A stretch of 64,000 nucleotides of DNA, taken from NCBI RefSeq assembly GCF_000306965.1, contig NZ_JH976441.1:67188-131187 (forward strand). Reading direction: 5' to 3'. Position 1 is the stretch's first letter. Each line of letters opens with the position of its first letter. Both the position numbers and the translations under genes were made by a program. This document shows positions 1-10,032 of the stretch, piece by piece. The notes beneath the pieces were generated by a model. The model worked only from the letters and a program-made list of their open reading frames with translations, had not been told where the DNA came from and made no database searches. This stretch comes from Amphibacillus jilinensis Y1 (GTDB lineage Bacteria; Bacillota; Bacilli; Bacillales; Amphibacillaceae).

Positions 1-195
1 ATGTCTTGCAATTTGTACACGGTCCCATGGGTTTAGATGTCCATAAATATCTTTTTCCAATTTTTCTAGTCTTGCTTCTAATGTCTTAATCTCAGATGAC
101 AAATCCATTTCACTTGCTGCTGTCATTGTTTTTAGTTCATTTATTTTTTCTCTAAGTTCGAAGATTGGTTTTTCAAAATCAAGGACATACTTCAT
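1..195 (-). CDS. accA: Acetyl-CoA carboxylase carboxyltransferase subunit alpha, 5' part only
   Basis: The first 65 codons read on the minus strand from an ATG at 195 to the window edge. The N-terminus is a helical coiled segment rich in Glu and Lys and contains [13 protein letters not shown] near its end, as in AccA proteins. AccA and AccD form the carboxyltransferase half of acetyl-CoA carboxylase, which transfers the carboxyl group from biotin to acetyl-CoA to give malonyl-CoA. The start overlaps the accD stop by four bases (ATGA), so the two subunits are translationally coupled. A GGGGG ribosome binding site lies about 8 bases upstream. The rest of the gene is outside the window. Confidence 0.93.
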   Translation of the reverse strand, partial: MKYVLDFEKPIFELREKINELKTMTAASEMDLSSEIKTLEARLEKLEKDIYGHLNPWDRVQIARH

Positions 196-1055
196 TGTTT
201 GTCCCCCTTTTGCTGATGTAAGTCAAGGATAGTTGTTAAAAGTTTTTTTAAATCTGAACGTTTAACCACACGATCAATCTGACCATGCTCTAATTGGAAT
301 TCAGCCGTCTGAAATGTATCTGGTAACTTCTCACGAATTGTTTGTTCAATAATACGTCTACCAGCAAACCCAATAAGTGCTCCCGGCTCAGCAAAATGAT
401 AGTCCCCAATTGAGGCGAAGCTTGCAGTCACGCCCCCAGTAGTAGGATTTGTCATCACAACAATCATACAGCCCCCTGCTCGATTAAAACGTTCAACTGC
501 CATTGAAGTTTTACCCATTTGCATGAGACTAATCATGCCTTCTTGCATACGTGCGCCACCTGACGCTGTAAAAAAAATGATGGGCAACTCCTGTTCACGT
601 GCTGTCTCTAAAGCTCTCGCTATCTTTTCACCAACAACCGCTCCCATACTCGCCATACGAAAGTGTGGGTCCATCACAACAAGTGCTGTTGGTAAACCAT
701 TTACTTTTGCTTTTCCCGTGACAACAGCATCTTTAAGGCCCGTCTTCTCTTGATCTTTTTTTAACTTTTGTTCATATTCTGGGAAATCAAGGGGATTATT
801 TGTTTCTATATCAGCATCCCATTCTTCAAAGGTATGCTCATCTGCCATACTATTAATTCTTTGTTGTGCTGTCATTTTATGATGTGTACCACAAGCAGGA
901 CAGACATGAAGGTTATTTTTCCATTCCTTCTCATAGAAAATCTTTGAGCAATTATGACACTTTTCAACTAAGCCCTCAGGAATTTCTTGTTTTGCTTTTT
1001 CTGTTGGTATCGCTGCGTATTTCTTTTTTTTTGCAAAAATACTTTTAATTTGCAT
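192..1055 (-). CDS. accD: Acetyl-CoA carboxylase carboxyltransferase subunit beta
   Basis: 287 residues, the usual AccD length. The N-terminal zinc ribbon is visible as CHNC and CPAC about 20 residues apart (residues 30-55), followed by the crotonase-like carboxyltransferase fold with [13 protein letters not shown] and [10 protein letters not shown]. It pairs with AccA in malonyl-CoA synthesis, the first step of fatty acid synthesis. The reading frame is open seven codons further upstream, but the ATG at 1055 is preceded by a GGGGGAAG ribosome binding site at the right spacing and gives the family N-terminus [13 protein letters not shown]. It lies just downstream of a GntR-family gene and ends in a four-base overlap with accA. 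Confidence 0.96.
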   Translation of the reverse strand: MQIKSIFAKKKKYAAIPTEKAKQEIPEGLVEKCHNCSKIFYEKEWKNNLHVCPACGTHHKMTAQQRINSMADEHTFEEWDADIETNNPLDFPEYEQKLKKDQEKTGLKDAVVTGKAKVNGLPTALVVMDPHFRMASMGAVVGEKIARALETAREQELPIIFFTASGGARMQEGMISLMQMGKTSMAVERFNRAGGCMIVVMTNPTTGGVTASFASIGDYHFAEPGALIGFAGRRIIEQTIREKLPDTFQTAEFQLEHGQIDRVVKRSDLKKLLTTILDLHQQKGDKQ

Positions 1056-1084
1056 CGATCTTCCCCCTTGCATCATTTAAACCA

Positions 1085-1675
1085 TTATTCATTTGAAAAA
1101 AACTGCTCAAGTTTTTTTAACTTAAAAGCTTCCATCAGTCTTACCATATCTGGAGGTTGATAGTCATTGTCAAATGAGCAATTAAAGCCATATAGAAGTG
1201 CCCATATCTTGGTAAATAACTCATTTCTTATCTGCTTTAATATCACTCGAAAAAATTTTTCATGACCTAACTCAATCCATTTGCTCATACTATGATGCGA
1301 CCATTCATCTAAAACGGCCTCACGATGGTAAGTATAACCATTTCTAATAATCGCTTCTTCAAGTGAAACAAGTACATCTGTTATTTCACCTTTTACACGT
1401 GCATCCTGAAAAATAAAAGTAGAGAGTAACGATAGTGTTTGATAAGATTGATAAGCTTTTAAATACGTCCCTTCGCCTTGACGTGTTTCAATCAAACCTA
1501 ATAACTCTATTGCTCGTAATCCTTCACGAATGGTCGAACGGCTCACTTGTAATTGTTCAGCTAATTCCCGTTCTGAGGGTAGACGATCTCCTGCTTTTAA
1601 TTGTTCCAATTTAATATATGATTTGATTTTTTCTAAAACATTTTCGTATGCTTTGGTCTCATTACGGTTTGTCAT
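1085..1675 (-). CDS. GntR-family (FadR subfamily) transcriptional regulator
   Basis: 196 residues. Residues 10-75 form a winged helix of the GntR type: LPSERELAEQLQVSRSTIREGLRAIE is the recognition helix region, here shown only by its key pattern SERELAE and SRSTIREGL. The C-terminal part is helical, as in FadR/FCD-type effector domains, but is short. It sits between malic enzyme and accD on the same strand, an arrangement seen in several Bacillaceae, so it may control carbon flow into fatty acid synthesis (inference). AGGGG seven bases before the ATG supports the start. The ligand and operator are unknown. Confidence 0.85.
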   Translation of the reverse strand: MTNRNETKAYENVLEKIKSYIKLEQLKAGDRLPSERELAEQLQVSRSTIREGLRAIELLGLIETRQGEGTYLKAYQSYQTLSLLSTFIFQDARVKGEITDVLVSLEEAIIRNGYTYHREAVLDEWSHHSMSKWIELGHEKFFRVILKQIRNELFTKIWALLYGFNCSFDNDYQPPDMVRLMEAFKLKKLEQFFSNE

Positions 1676-1778
1676 TTTACAACCCCTTAATTTTACTATA
1701 GAAAAGGATAAAATGATAATGAAGCGACAAACATGTTTGATATTAAAATAACCGATTTTCTAAAAATACCCTATACGT

Positions 1779-1830
1779 TATAAAGCGAACCTGCAATCAG
1801 CAGATGTTTTATATCTACGCTTGCTAGCAA
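1779..1830. repeat. Degenerate fragment of the dispersed palindromic repeat
   Basis: ATAAAGCGAACCTGCAATCAG matches the 5' end of the intergenic repeat family found elsewhere in this window (consensus ATAAAACRAACCTTCAATCAG). Only the first part is recognisable. It lies just past the 3' end of the malic enzyme gene. Confidence 0.5.
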
Positions 1831-1839
1831 ACGCCAAAA

Positions 1840-3018
1840 TCACAGTCGTGCAACACCTGATTCTTGTGCCGCTTTAGCGACAGCTTTGGAAACCGAATCA
1901 GCAACTCTTTGATCAAAAGGATTAGGAATGACATAGCGATCAGTTAGATCTGCGTTACTAACAAGGTTGGCAATCGCATGAACAGCTGCAACTTTCATTT
2001 CTTCATTGATATCCGAAGCTCTCACTGCAAGTGCTCCCTTAAAAATCCCTGGAAAGGCAAGAACGTTATTTACTTGGTTTGGATAATCAGATCTCCCCGT
2101 GCCAACAACGCGTGCACCAGCTTCGATTGCATCTTCTGGTAATATTTCAGGATCCGGGTTAGCCATCGCAAATAAGATTGGATCTTGATTCATTGATGCA
2201 ACCATCGCTTTACTTACTAGCCCAGCTAAAGATACACCAATAAAGACATCAGCACCTTTAATAACTGTAGCCAAATCACCTTCCTGCTTTTCTTTATTTG
2301 TGATCTTAGCCACTTCGTCTTTAATCGGATTCATTCCAAATGGTCGTCCTGCATAAATGGCTCCTTTAGAGTCACACAATACCATATCTTTCACACCAAA
2401 ATGTGCAAGCAATTTAACGATTGCAATACCTGCTGCTCCTGCTCCGTTTATGACCACTTTAGTGGATGAAAACTCTTTCCCCACTAGCTTTAAAGCGTTG
2501 ACTAAGCCAGCAAGTGTAACAATGGCTGTTCCATGTTGATCATCATGAAACACAGGGATATCTAATTCACGTTTTAACCGCTCCTCAATGATGAAACAAT
2601 CAGGTGCAGCAATATCTTCGAGGTTAATCCCTCCAAATGTCGGTGCAATTTGTTTAACTGCTTCTATAATTGCTTCGTTATCTTGTGTATTTAAGCAAAT
2701 TGGAAAGGCATCAACATCAGCAAAATTTTTAAAAAGAACAGCTTTTCCTTCCATCACAGGCAATGCCGCTTGCCCACCAATGTTACCTAAGCCTAGTACC
2801 GCTGAACCATCTGTCACTACCCCCACCATATTGCTTTTCATTGTATACAAGTAGGCAGAATTCGGGTCATCTTTAATTTCAAGACAAGGTACAGCAACTC
2901 CAGGTGAATAGGCTAAGCTCAACTCTTCTTGATTAGTAACTGATACTTTGGATTTTACAGAAAGCTTACCTTTGTTCTCTTTATGCATATTTAATGCCTT
3001 TGCTTTTAACGTTGTCAA
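1840..3018 (-). CDS. ytsJ: NAD(P)-dependent malic enzyme (decarboxylating malate dehydrogenase)
   Basis: About 392 residues. Converts malate to pyruvate and CO2 with reduction of NAD(P). The malic enzyme N-terminal domain carries LAYSPGVAVPCLEI and VTDGSAVLGLGNIGG. The catalytic region includes FHDDQHGTAIVTLAG, and the Rossmann part includes VVINGAGAAGIA. The frame is open to an ATG at 3057, but no ribosome binding site precedes it. The TTG at 3018 gives an N-terminus that aligns with B. subtilis YtsJ and has AAGGG upstream, so a TTG start is chosen (inference). The order dnaE-ytsJ-(GntR)-accD-accA is the Bacillus order. Confidence 0.93.
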   Translation of the reverse strand: MTTLKAKALNMHKENKGKLSVKSKVSVTNQEELSLAYSPGVAVPCLEIKDDPNSAYLYTMKSNMVGVVTDGSAVLGLGNIGGQAALPVMEGKAVLFKNFADVDAFPICLNTQDNEAIIEAVKQIAPTFGGINLEDIAAPDCFIIEERLKRELDIPVFHDDQHGTAIVTLAGLVNALKLVGKEFSSTKVVINGAGAAGIAIVKLLAHFGVKDMVLCDSKGAIYAGRPFGMNPIKDEVAKITNKEKQEGDLATVIKGADVFIGVSLAGLVSKAMVASMNQDPILFAMANPDPEILPEDAIEAGARVVGTGRSDYPNQVNNVLAFPGIFKGALAVRASDINEEMKVAAVHAIANLVSNADLTDRYVIPNPFDQRVADSVSKAVAKAAQESGVARL

Positions 3019-3190
3019 TGCAACTCGCGCCCTTCTATTTAGATAGTATGAAACCATTATATGGTAGCAATTGGCCTGACCAATGAACTTCTCTATTATA
3101 TCAAATAAGCCCCTCGTGTAAATATTACCGCTTCAAATTTCTATACAAATAGCGCAATCTAGCACAATAGTCTCAGCGTCTTTCTTCATT

Positions 3191-6100
3191 TTACGCTTTT
3201 AACACAACATTTTCTTGCCCGAAGTGTGCCTCGAGTTGCTTAATGGCATGATACTGTGGATCAATAAAATAGTCTTCTGACAAACGAAAGGTCTTCTTAT
3301 GGTTGGACTGATAAATAATGATCGGTATTTGGCCTGGATATTGCTGGCTTACATCATTAATTAATGGCAGATACGCTTCTAACTCATCTTCTTGATTGAC
3401 CTTAATAAATAACTGTTTATCAATGGTTGGTTCAGAAGGCAGTTTATCTAATGTTAGCTGGTCTAAGCTTTGAATAATAACCTGTACCTTGCCATGACGC
3501 CAATCTTTTTTCCCTTTAACTACAACAATCATTTGTTCCTCTATCATTGGCTTTATGTCTCGATAAAGGTCAGGAAAAATAACAGCTTCAATCTCTTCCT
3601 TCTCATCAGCTAACTGAAGAAAAGCCATTGATTCGCCTCTTTTCGTACGAATAATTCTAATCGATTGAACAATCGCAACACATGCTGGTATTTTTTGATC
3701 TTGCTTCGAATAAATGTGAGAAATATCTATCAAACCATGGCTACGAAGCACACGCCGTTTCAATGCTAGCGGATGATCGGTAACAAACATACCTAATAAT
3801 TCTTTTTCATAAGCTAATTTCTGCATGACAGAGAATGGTTCAACTTGCTGATACTGGCCTTCTAGTTGCAAACCATCGACAAAGAGATCCGCTTGGTCAC
3901 CCAAACCACCAAAAAGTTCCCCTTGTTCCATGGCACCATCAACGGTGGCTAATAATGTAGCACGGTCTGCACCCCATTCATCAAAGGTACCGGCAAGAAT
4001 CAATGTCTCAACTGCTGAACGATTAACAACTTCTAAAGAAATACGCATACAAAAATCAAATAGATCCTTGAAGAGACCTGCTTGCCTCACTTTCACGATT
4101 TCATTAATAACCGGATAACTTAAGCCTTTAATTGATGACAAACCCATTCTTATTGAACCGTGATCTGGACGATAGTGATAATAGCTTTTGTTAATTGAAG
4201 GGGGCAATAAAGAAAGTGAAGCTTTCTTTGCTTCCCTAATAAACTGCTGAACTTTGTCTTGCTGACCTGTGATTGCATTTAATAATTCGGTGAAAAAATA
4301 GACTGGGTAATGAGCTTTCAAGTATGCCAATTGATAAGCAATAATGCTATAGGCAACAGCATGACTTCGATTAAACCCATAGTTAGCAAAGCGATAGATC
4401 CAAGAAAAAATCTCTTCAGCTACATGCTGGGCATAGCCTTTATTCAAACACCCCGTTATAAATTGTTGCTTAACTGATTCAATATCTTCTTGCTTCTTTT
4501 TGCTAATAGCTCGACGTAAAATATCCGCCTCACCATAGCTTAACCCTGCGAATTGATGGGCTAATTGGATGATCTGTTCCTGATATATTAACACCCCATA
4601 AGTAGCATCTAAAATTGGCTTTAAATCTGGATGGATATAGCTAACCTTTTCCTCTTGATGCTTACGTTTAATATAAGTATCAATGAAATCCATTGGGCCT
4701 GGTCGATATAAAGCATTTACTGCAACGACCTCTTCAAAAGTAGTTGGTTTTAATGTTTTTAAAACACGTTGCATGCCTGCGGACTCAAGTTGAAAAACAC
4801 CAGTTGTTTCGCCTCTTTTAAGCAAATCAAATGTACGTTGATCATCAAAAGGAATCTCACTTAATTTCAACGATTCCTTTTGATATCGACTAATCAAGTT
4901 GATAATTCGTTCAATTGTCGTCAAATTACGCAAACCTAAGAAATCCATTTTCAATAATCCAATTGCTTCTAAGTCACCCATAGGAAACTGGGTTAATAGA
5001 TTACCCGCTTGGTCATGAATGAGCGGAACGGTTTTCAGCAACGGCTGATCATGAATAATAACCCCAGCAGCATGTGTTGACATATTACGCGGTAAGCCTT
5101 CCAATACTCGGGCAACTTTGAAAAAACGTTGAAGCTCCTCATCCTCTTTAATAAAATCAAGTAACCGATTAGATGACTTAACCACCTTAACAATGGAAGC
5201 ATCGCCTTGAGCAGGAATTTCTTTTAAAATAAATTTTAAGTCAGCATCCTTGAGTTTGAACACTTTAGCCAATTCACGAATAATCGAACGCGCTTTAAAG
5301 GTCCCAAATGTCCCAATCTGCGCGACAGATTCATAACCATACTTATCCTTAACATAATCAATAACTTCTTGTCTGCGATGGTCTGAAAAATCGACATCAA
5401 TATCAGGCATCGACACACGTTCAGGGTTAAGGAAACGTTCGAACAAAAGATTATATTTTAATGGATCTACCGTTGTAATACCTAATAAATAAGCAACGAC
5501 AGAACCAGCTACTGAGCCCCGACCAGGTCCAACTAAAATATCTTGAGCTTTAGCAAAACGTATGAAATCCCAAACAATTAAGAAATAATCGCTAAAACCC
5601 ATTTCTTGAATAACTGATAGCTCATAGTCCAATCGGCCTTTGACTTGGCTCATGTCCGAATGTTTTTGATCTGCAGCCTGTTCACAAAGCGCACGTAAAT
5701 AAGTAGAAGCATCTTGATCATCTTCGAGCGGATACCTCGGTAGCATGTGCTGATTAAATGTTAACTCAACCTTACAAGCCATTGCCATTCTTTTGGCTTG
5801 GTCGATAAGTTCAGGATAACCTTCAAAAAAATGATACGCCTCGGTTTGATTAAAAAAGTGATAGCTATTTACGACGTCAAACGGATCTAAGCCGTTTTTC
5901 TTATCAATGGCACGAAGGCACTGAAAAGCTTGCTGATCCTCACCTCTTAAGTAACGCACATCACCGAGTGCAACTAATGGCAACTGAAACTGTTGAAGTT
6001 GATCAACTTGATCAAGGTCAAACCGTGTTAAGCCGATCGACGTTCCCTCAGGCCAAATATCAAGAAATTGACGCACTGCTTCTTGATCTGATCTATTTAA

Positions 6101-6496
6101 ATATTGATTTAAAACACTGTGTTGAAATGGAATAATAATCAGACAATCTTTCAGTAACGTCAAGCATTGTTGGTAATCAATCCACTTCTCCTCGCTTGCT
6201 TGAATGATTGAACTTATTTGCACTAATGACTGGTAGCCTTCATTACTTTTCGCCAATAAGATTATATCTTCAGACTGATTATTTATGTATACTGATGTCT
6301 CCATGCCGATAATCGGTGTAACGCCCTCTCTTACACAAGTCTGATAAAAAGACACCGCTCCGTGTAATACATTGTGGTCAGTTAAGGCAACAGCCGACAT
6401 TTGATGCTGCTTCGCCATTTGCACAAGGTCGTTAATCTTTACTGTACTCTGCATAAATGTATAGGCACTTTTTACTTGTAAATGTACAAATGACAA
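3191..6496 (-). CDS. dnaE: DNA polymerase III subunit alpha, DnaE type
   Basis: 1101 residues, close to the 1115 of B. subtilis DnaE, which with PolC replicates the chromosome, mainly extending primers on the lagging strand. Visible in order: a PHP domain (ALTDHNVLHGAV near residue 40), the palm with GPGRGSVAGS (about 323) and the catalytic PDIDVDFSD (364-372), FQLESAGMQRVL, RPGPMDFIDTYI, FNRSHAVAYS, and a C-terminal OB-fold region around residues 970-1050. The start is TTG at 6496, set by AGGAGG eight bases upstream. Lies divergently from ytrH. Confidence 0.97.
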   Translation of the reverse strand: MSFVHLQVKSAYTFMQSTVKINDLVQMAKQHQMSAVALTDHNVLHGAVSFYQTCVREGVTPIIGMETSVYINNQSEDIILLAKSNEGYQSLVQISSIIQASEEKWIDYQQCLTLLKDCLIIIPFQHSVLNQYLNRSDQEAVRQFLDIWPEGTSIGLTRFDLDQVDQLQQFQLPLVALGDVRYLRGEDQQAFQCLRAIDKKNGLDPFDVVNSYHFFNQTEAYHFFEGYPELIDQAKRMAMACKVELTFNQHMLPRYPLEDDQDASTYLRALCEQAADQKHSDMSQVKGRLDYELSVIQEMGFSDYFLIVWDFIRFAKAQDILVGPGRGSVAGSVVAYLLGITTVDPLKYNLLFERFLNPERVSMPDIDVDFSDHRRQEVIDYVKDKYGYESVAQIGTFGTFKARSIIRELAKVFKLKDADLKFILKEIPAQGDASIVKVVKSSNRLLDFIKEDEELQRFFKVARVLEGLPRNMSTHAAGVIIHDQPLLKTVPLIHDQAGNLLTQFPMGDLEAIGLLKMDFLGLRNLTTIERIINLISRYQKESLKLSEIPFDDQRTFDLLKRGETTGVFQLESAGMQRVLKTLKPTTFEEVVAVNALYRPGPMDFIDTYIKRKHQEEKVSYIHPDLKPILDATYGVLIYQEQIIQLAHQFAGLSYGEADILRRAISKKKQEDIESVKQQFITGCLNKGYAQHVAEEIFSWIYRFANYGFNRSHAVAYSIIAYQLAYLKAHYPVYFFTELLNAITGQQDKVQQFIREAKKASLSLLPPSINKSYYHYRPDHGSIRMGLSSIKGLSYPVINEIVKVRQAGLFKDLFDFCMRISLEVVNRSAVETLILAGTFDEWGADRATLLATVDGAMEQGELFGGLGDQADLFVDGLQLEGQYQQVEPFSVMQKLAYEKELLGMFVTDHPLALKRRVLRSHGLIDISHIYSKQDQKIPACVAIVQSIRIIRTKRGESMAFLQLADEKEEIEAVIFPDLYRDIKPMIEEQMIVVVKGKKDWRHGKVQVIIQSLDQLTLDKLPSEPTIDKQLFIKVNQEDELEAYLPLINDVSQQYPGQIPIIIYQSNHKKTFRLSEDYFIDPQYHAIKQLEAHFGQENVVLKA

Positions 6497-6638
6497 TGGA
6501 TTAACCTCCTACATAAGTTCTTTGTTATAGTCTATTATAGCTGATCGGTTAGCCAATTGAAAAATAAAAACATAGACAACCTTATCCAAACATAGACTAG
6601 CACTAACCTATATGTTTGCCTAAAAAGGAGTTTATCAT

Positions 6639-6971
6639 ATGGAAGAACGTTTTTTTGCCACGATCATCCAATGTTTTTTTATTGCTTTAGGTGTTGTTAT
6701 TGGCGGGGCGTTCATTGGTAGTATTGGCGCCTTTGCCAGCGGTGAACCCCCTTTAACATTAATGGGTCGGATTGCCAAAAGTCTCAGGATATGGGCAATA
6801 GTAGCTGCAATTGGCGGAACATTTGATGTTATTTCGAATTTTGAACGTGGTATTATGGAAGGCTCTACGATGGATATCGTTAAACAAATTATCATCATTA
6901 TTACAGCAATGGGTGGCGTTCAAGTTGCTTTATTAATTATAGAATGGTTAATCCAAGAGGAGCTGACTTAA
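6639..6971 (+). CDS. ytrH: Sporulation membrane protein YtrH
   Basis: 110 residues with three hydrophobic segments (about 8-30, 48-64 and 80-105). The sequence and location (divergent from dnaE, overlapping ytrI) match YtrH, a B. subtilis mother-cell sporulation protein needed for efficient spore formation. AAGGAG lies eight bases before the ATG. The stop overlaps the ytrI start by one base (TAATG), so the pair is translationally coupled. Confidence 0.88.
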   Translation: MEERFFATIIQCFFIALGVVIGGAFIGSIGAFASGEPPLTLMGRIAKSLRIWAIVAAIGGTFDVISNFERGIMEGSTMDIVKQIIIIITAMGGVQVALLIIEWLIQEELT

Positions 6972-7474
6972 TGCATATCCCTCCTTACTTTAAATTTAAA
7001 GATTGGCAACTTTTATTTGTTGGTATGTTTATAGGTGCTTTAATCGGTTACCTCGTTTTTATCTACATGTACGGTGAATTAATGGAAAAACGCATTGAAG
7101 AAAATTTGCGATTAAGAACTGAGAGACAAGAATTACAACTTGCCTATGAAACCCTTGAAGAAAATCTTACAGAGCTTAATGAGAAATATCAACAGAAATT
7201 AGTGATTAATGCGATTGATATCATTATTATTAATGCTGATCATTTTAAATTAGATCGTTTTATTTTACACGAATTAGAAGAGTTGATTAAGGAAGAAGTA
7301 AGCGATATCTTAGGATCAGAAGTAGCTACCATAAATGATAACTACCCTTTATTAATTAAGATGGTCGAAAATAAAAATTACGAGATAGACGGTTTTATTT
7401 ACCAAGCGCACATTAAACATTTATTTATCAATGAACAAAGCGAAATTCATATTGAGCTTGATGTCCAAAGGTAA
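6971..7474 (+). CDS. ytrI: Sporulation protein YtrI
   Basis: 167 residues: one transmembrane segment (about 14-36, LLFVGMFIGALIGYLVFIYM), then a Glu-rich coiled coil (about 40-75), then a small globular domain. This is the architecture of YtrI, the partner of YtrH in sporulation. The frame is open nine codons upstream, but the ATG at 6971 overlaps the ytrH stop and has GAGGAG seven bases before it. It ends beside a bidirectional terminator. Confidence 0.87.
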   Translation: MHIPPYFKFKDWQLLFVGMFIGALIGYLVFIYMYGELMEKRIEENLRLRTERQELQLAYETLEENLTELNEKYQQKLVINAIDIIIINADHFKLDRFILHELEELIKEEVSDILGSEVATINDNYPLLIKMVENKNYEIDGFIYQAHIKHLFINEQSEIHIELDVQR

Positions 7475-7496
7475 AAGAGATCAAATCTCTTTTACC
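7470..7496. terminator. Bidirectional terminator between ytrI and nrnA
   Basis: GGTAAAAGAGAT and ATCTCTTTTACC form a perfect 12-bp stem around a three-base loop, with the A- and T-rich stem serving both convergent genes. Confidence 0.8.
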
Positions 7497-7525
7497 AGTA
7501 TTTAGAAACAAGATCTGTCTTACTG

Positions 7526-8473
7526 TCATTGACAAGCTTGTTCAAGTGCTAATTTCAATTGATCCGCCTCTTGCCAATTATATACGGTAGCACCCGCAGC
7601 CAACGGATGCCCCCCTCCATTAAATTGTGCTGCAATTTCATTAATAGCAACACCTTTTGAACGAAGGCGAACACGAATTAATTGTTCTTCTTCTACAAAG
7701 ATTGCCCAACATTTTATTCCTTTGATATCACCAAATACGCCTACTAGTGAACTCGTTTGAGCTGCTGTGACTTGATAACGTTCTAGAATTTCTTTGGTTA
7801 GCTTTACTGTACAAACACCGGTTTGGCTATGATCCAGTTGGTCCAGTAAATATCCTTTTAATTGCGCAATCGGGAGCTCCATTTCGTACATTTGGTTATA
7901 TAAGGCGCTGCGATCAAACGGATAATGAACTAAATCTGCCGCTACTTTAAACGTATAAGGCGTCGTGCTCGGAAATAGAAATCTCCCCGTATCTCCAACC
8001 ATACCGGCATAAAGCAAACGTGCTACTTCGGTATTCATTTTCAATTCTTGCTGCGCCCCGGAAATTAGCGTATAAATCATTTCAGAAGTAGAACTGGCAT
8101 CCGTATCGACCCAACTCAGATCACCGTAAGGATCTACTTCAGGGTGATGGTCAATCTTTATTAATTCGCGCGCCTTCATAAAACGCTGGTCATCGATTCG
8201 TGGGCGATTGGCTGTATCACAAATGATAACAAGTGCATCTTCATAAAGATTGTCTGCTATTTGATCCATTGTGGCTAAATAACCCAATGATGCTTCATCT
8301 TCTCCAACGCAATAGACCTCTTTTGCAGGAAAGCTCGTTTGAATGGCTTTCGCTAAACCCACTTGAGCACCAAAAGCATCTGGATCTGGTCTAACATGGC
8401 GATGAATAATAATTCGATTGTATACTTTAATTCTATCGATAATCCGCTCAGTAATGTCATTCATAAGTGACAA
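7526..8473 (-). CDS. nrnA: Bifunctional oligoribonuclease / pAp phosphatase (DHH family)
   Basis: 315 residues, the normal NrnA length. It degrades nanoRNAs of two to five nucleotides and removes the 3' phosphate from pAp. The DHH domain shows RHVRPDPDAFGAQ, CDTANRPR and IDHHPEVDPYG (metal-binding Asp and His residues), and the C-terminal DHHA1 domain ends with FNGGGHPLAAGA. A stop-to-start distance of only 9 bases from ytoI places both in one operon, as in B. subtilis ytoI-ytqI. Confidence 0.95.
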   Translation of the reverse strand: MSLMNDITERIIDRIKVYNRIIIHRHVRPDPDAFGAQVGLAKAIQTSFPAKEVYCVGEDEASLGYLATMDQIADNLYEDALVIICDTANRPRIDDQRFMKARELIKIDHHPEVDPYGDLSWVDTDASSTSEMIYTLISGAQQELKMNTEVARLLYAGMVGDTGRFLFPSTTPYTFKVAADLVHYPFDRSALYNQMYEMELPIAQLKGYLLDQLDHSQTGVCTVKLTKEILERYQVTAAQTSSLVGVFGDIKGIKCWAIFVEEEQLIRVRLRSKGVAINEIAAQFNGGGHPLAAGATVYNWQEADQLKLALEQACQ

Positions 8474-8482
8474 CTCCTATCT

Positions 8483-9796
8483 TTAATATCGGTCAATCAA
8501 TTGGCCTATCAACACCGCTTTACCAACGATATCCTTTTCATGAAATAATTCGATATCTACTTTTACCGATTTTCTTCCAATTTCTAAAATACGTGGAATG
8601 ATGTCGATCGCACTTTCAAGTTGAACAGGCTTTATAAAATAAACAGAAATATTTTCAACAACAAGGTCTCCTTTTTTAGTGTAAGCCATAAGACGGCTAC
8701 TTACTTCAGTAATAAAGGAAACCAACACCCCATTAGATAAGGTGCCAAGTGCATTGGTCATTTGCGGTGTCACTTGAGACTTAAATATATATTGTGCCCC
8801 TTCTTGTCTCATTGTAAGCCCACTCGTTACAATATCATCAATCGTTTCTCCAACTTGAGGTTGTCTCTGTACATGTTGAAGGGCTTTTAACACATCTTGC
8901 CTAGAAATCAAACCAATCAGTCGATGATTTGAACTAACAACAGGTACGATTTCAATACCTTCCCAAACCATCATGTGAGCGGCATAAGCCAGCGAGGTTT
9001 GATTGAAGACAGTAATCGGATTTTTTGTCATCACTTTCTCAACAGTTATATCCGGTGATTTTCCAATTACATCTTTAGACGTAATAATACCGACCACACG
9101 CATCTGTTCATCAACCACTGGATAACGCGAATGTGTTGTATGATCTTTTAGATAATACCACCGTTCTAATTGATCTGTTCTTTTTAAATAGTGCGTTTTT
9201 TCGTAAGGGGTGTAAATATCCCCAACAAGAACGATCTCTTTCTTAATCAATTGATCGTAAATAGCTCTATTAATCATGGCTGCCACCGTAAACGTATCAT
9301 AACTCGTTGATATAATCGGTAGTTGTTGTTCATCTGCTAAGCGTTTAATGTGATCATCTGTATCAAATCCGCCTGTAATAAGGACAGCTGCTCCTTCTTC
9401 CAGCGCTAATTGATGTGCCTCTACTCTATTACCGATAATCAACAAAGAGTCTTTTTCTAAATAGCGCATCATGGCATCTGTTTTCATTGCACCAATAACA
9501 AATTTATGTAAGGTTTTATGTAATCCTTCGCGTCCACCCAACACTTGGCCATCTACAATTCCGATAATCTCAGCAAAGGTTAAATGTTCGAAGTTTTCCT
9601 TCTTTTTCTGTTCAATTCGAATTGTTCCTACACGTTCGATGGTACTAACTAATCCTTGATTTTCAGCTTCTTTGATCGCTCGATATGCGGTACCTTCACT
9701 AACACTTAAATTTTTAGCGATTTGTCTAACCGAAATTTTATTACCAACTTTTAATGACTCAATATGATGTAATATTTGTTCATGCTTAGTCGCCAA
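8483..9796 (-). CDS. ytoI: YtoI family protein: winged helix, DRTGG, CBS pair and hotdog domains
   Basis: 437 residues. Domains in order: a DNA-binding winged helix (about 1-65, KISVRQIAKNLSVSEGTAYR), a DRTGG domain (70-180), two CBS domains (190-310, recognised by VVGIITSKDVIG and LIGLISRQDVL) and a hotdog-fold C-terminus (320-437). This is the architecture of B. subtilis YtoI. CBS pairs usually bind adenine nucleotides, which suggests a nucleotide-responsive regulator, but its targets are unknown. The start at 9796 is preceded by an AGGTG motif. Upstream gene of nrnA. Confidence 0.9.
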   Translation of the reverse strand: MATKHEQILHHIESLKVGNKISVRQIAKNLSVSEGTAYRAIKEAENQGLVSTIERVGTIRIEQKKKENFEHLTFAEIIGIVDGQVLGGREGLHKTLHKFVIGAMKTDAMMRYLEKDSLLIIGNRVEAHQLALEEGAAVLITGGFDTDDHIKRLADEQQLPIISTSYDTFTVAAMINRAIYDQLIKKEIVLVGDIYTPYEKTHYLKRTDQLERWYYLKDHTTHSRYPVVDEQMRVVGIITSKDVIGKSPDITVEKVMTKNPITVFNQTSLAYAAHMMVWEGIEIVPVVSSNHRLIGLISRQDVLKALQHVQRQPQVGETIDDIVTSGLTMRQEGAQYIFKSQVTPQMTNALGTLSNGVLVSFITEVSSRLMAYTKKGDLVVENISVYFIKPVQLESAIDIIPRILEIGRKSVKVDIELFHEKDIVGKAVLIGQLIDRY

Positions 9797-9962
9797 GGTA
9801 CTTCACCTAACTTTCTTAACTGTACTATATTTCTTATCTATAAGTGTTATTATACAGTTCTTTACTTGAAGTATCAATTTTGGTCATACGATTTAAAAGA
9901 TTTTCAACTAGACACATGTTTAAGCATTTCATTCAATACAATGAATGAAAAGGGTATCAAAA

Positions 9963-9992
9963 TTGAACGTAAAGGTTTACAAATGCTATAAT
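9963..9992 (+). promoter_or_regulatory. Sigma-A promoter of the universal stress protein gene
   Basis: TTGAAC, an 18-base spacer, and TATAAT preceded by TGC (an extended -10). About 40 bases upstream of the start codon. Confidence 0.65.
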
Positions 9993-10032
9993 CGGGTATA
10001 GGAATATATAAAACGTTAGAGGAGTGATAGCG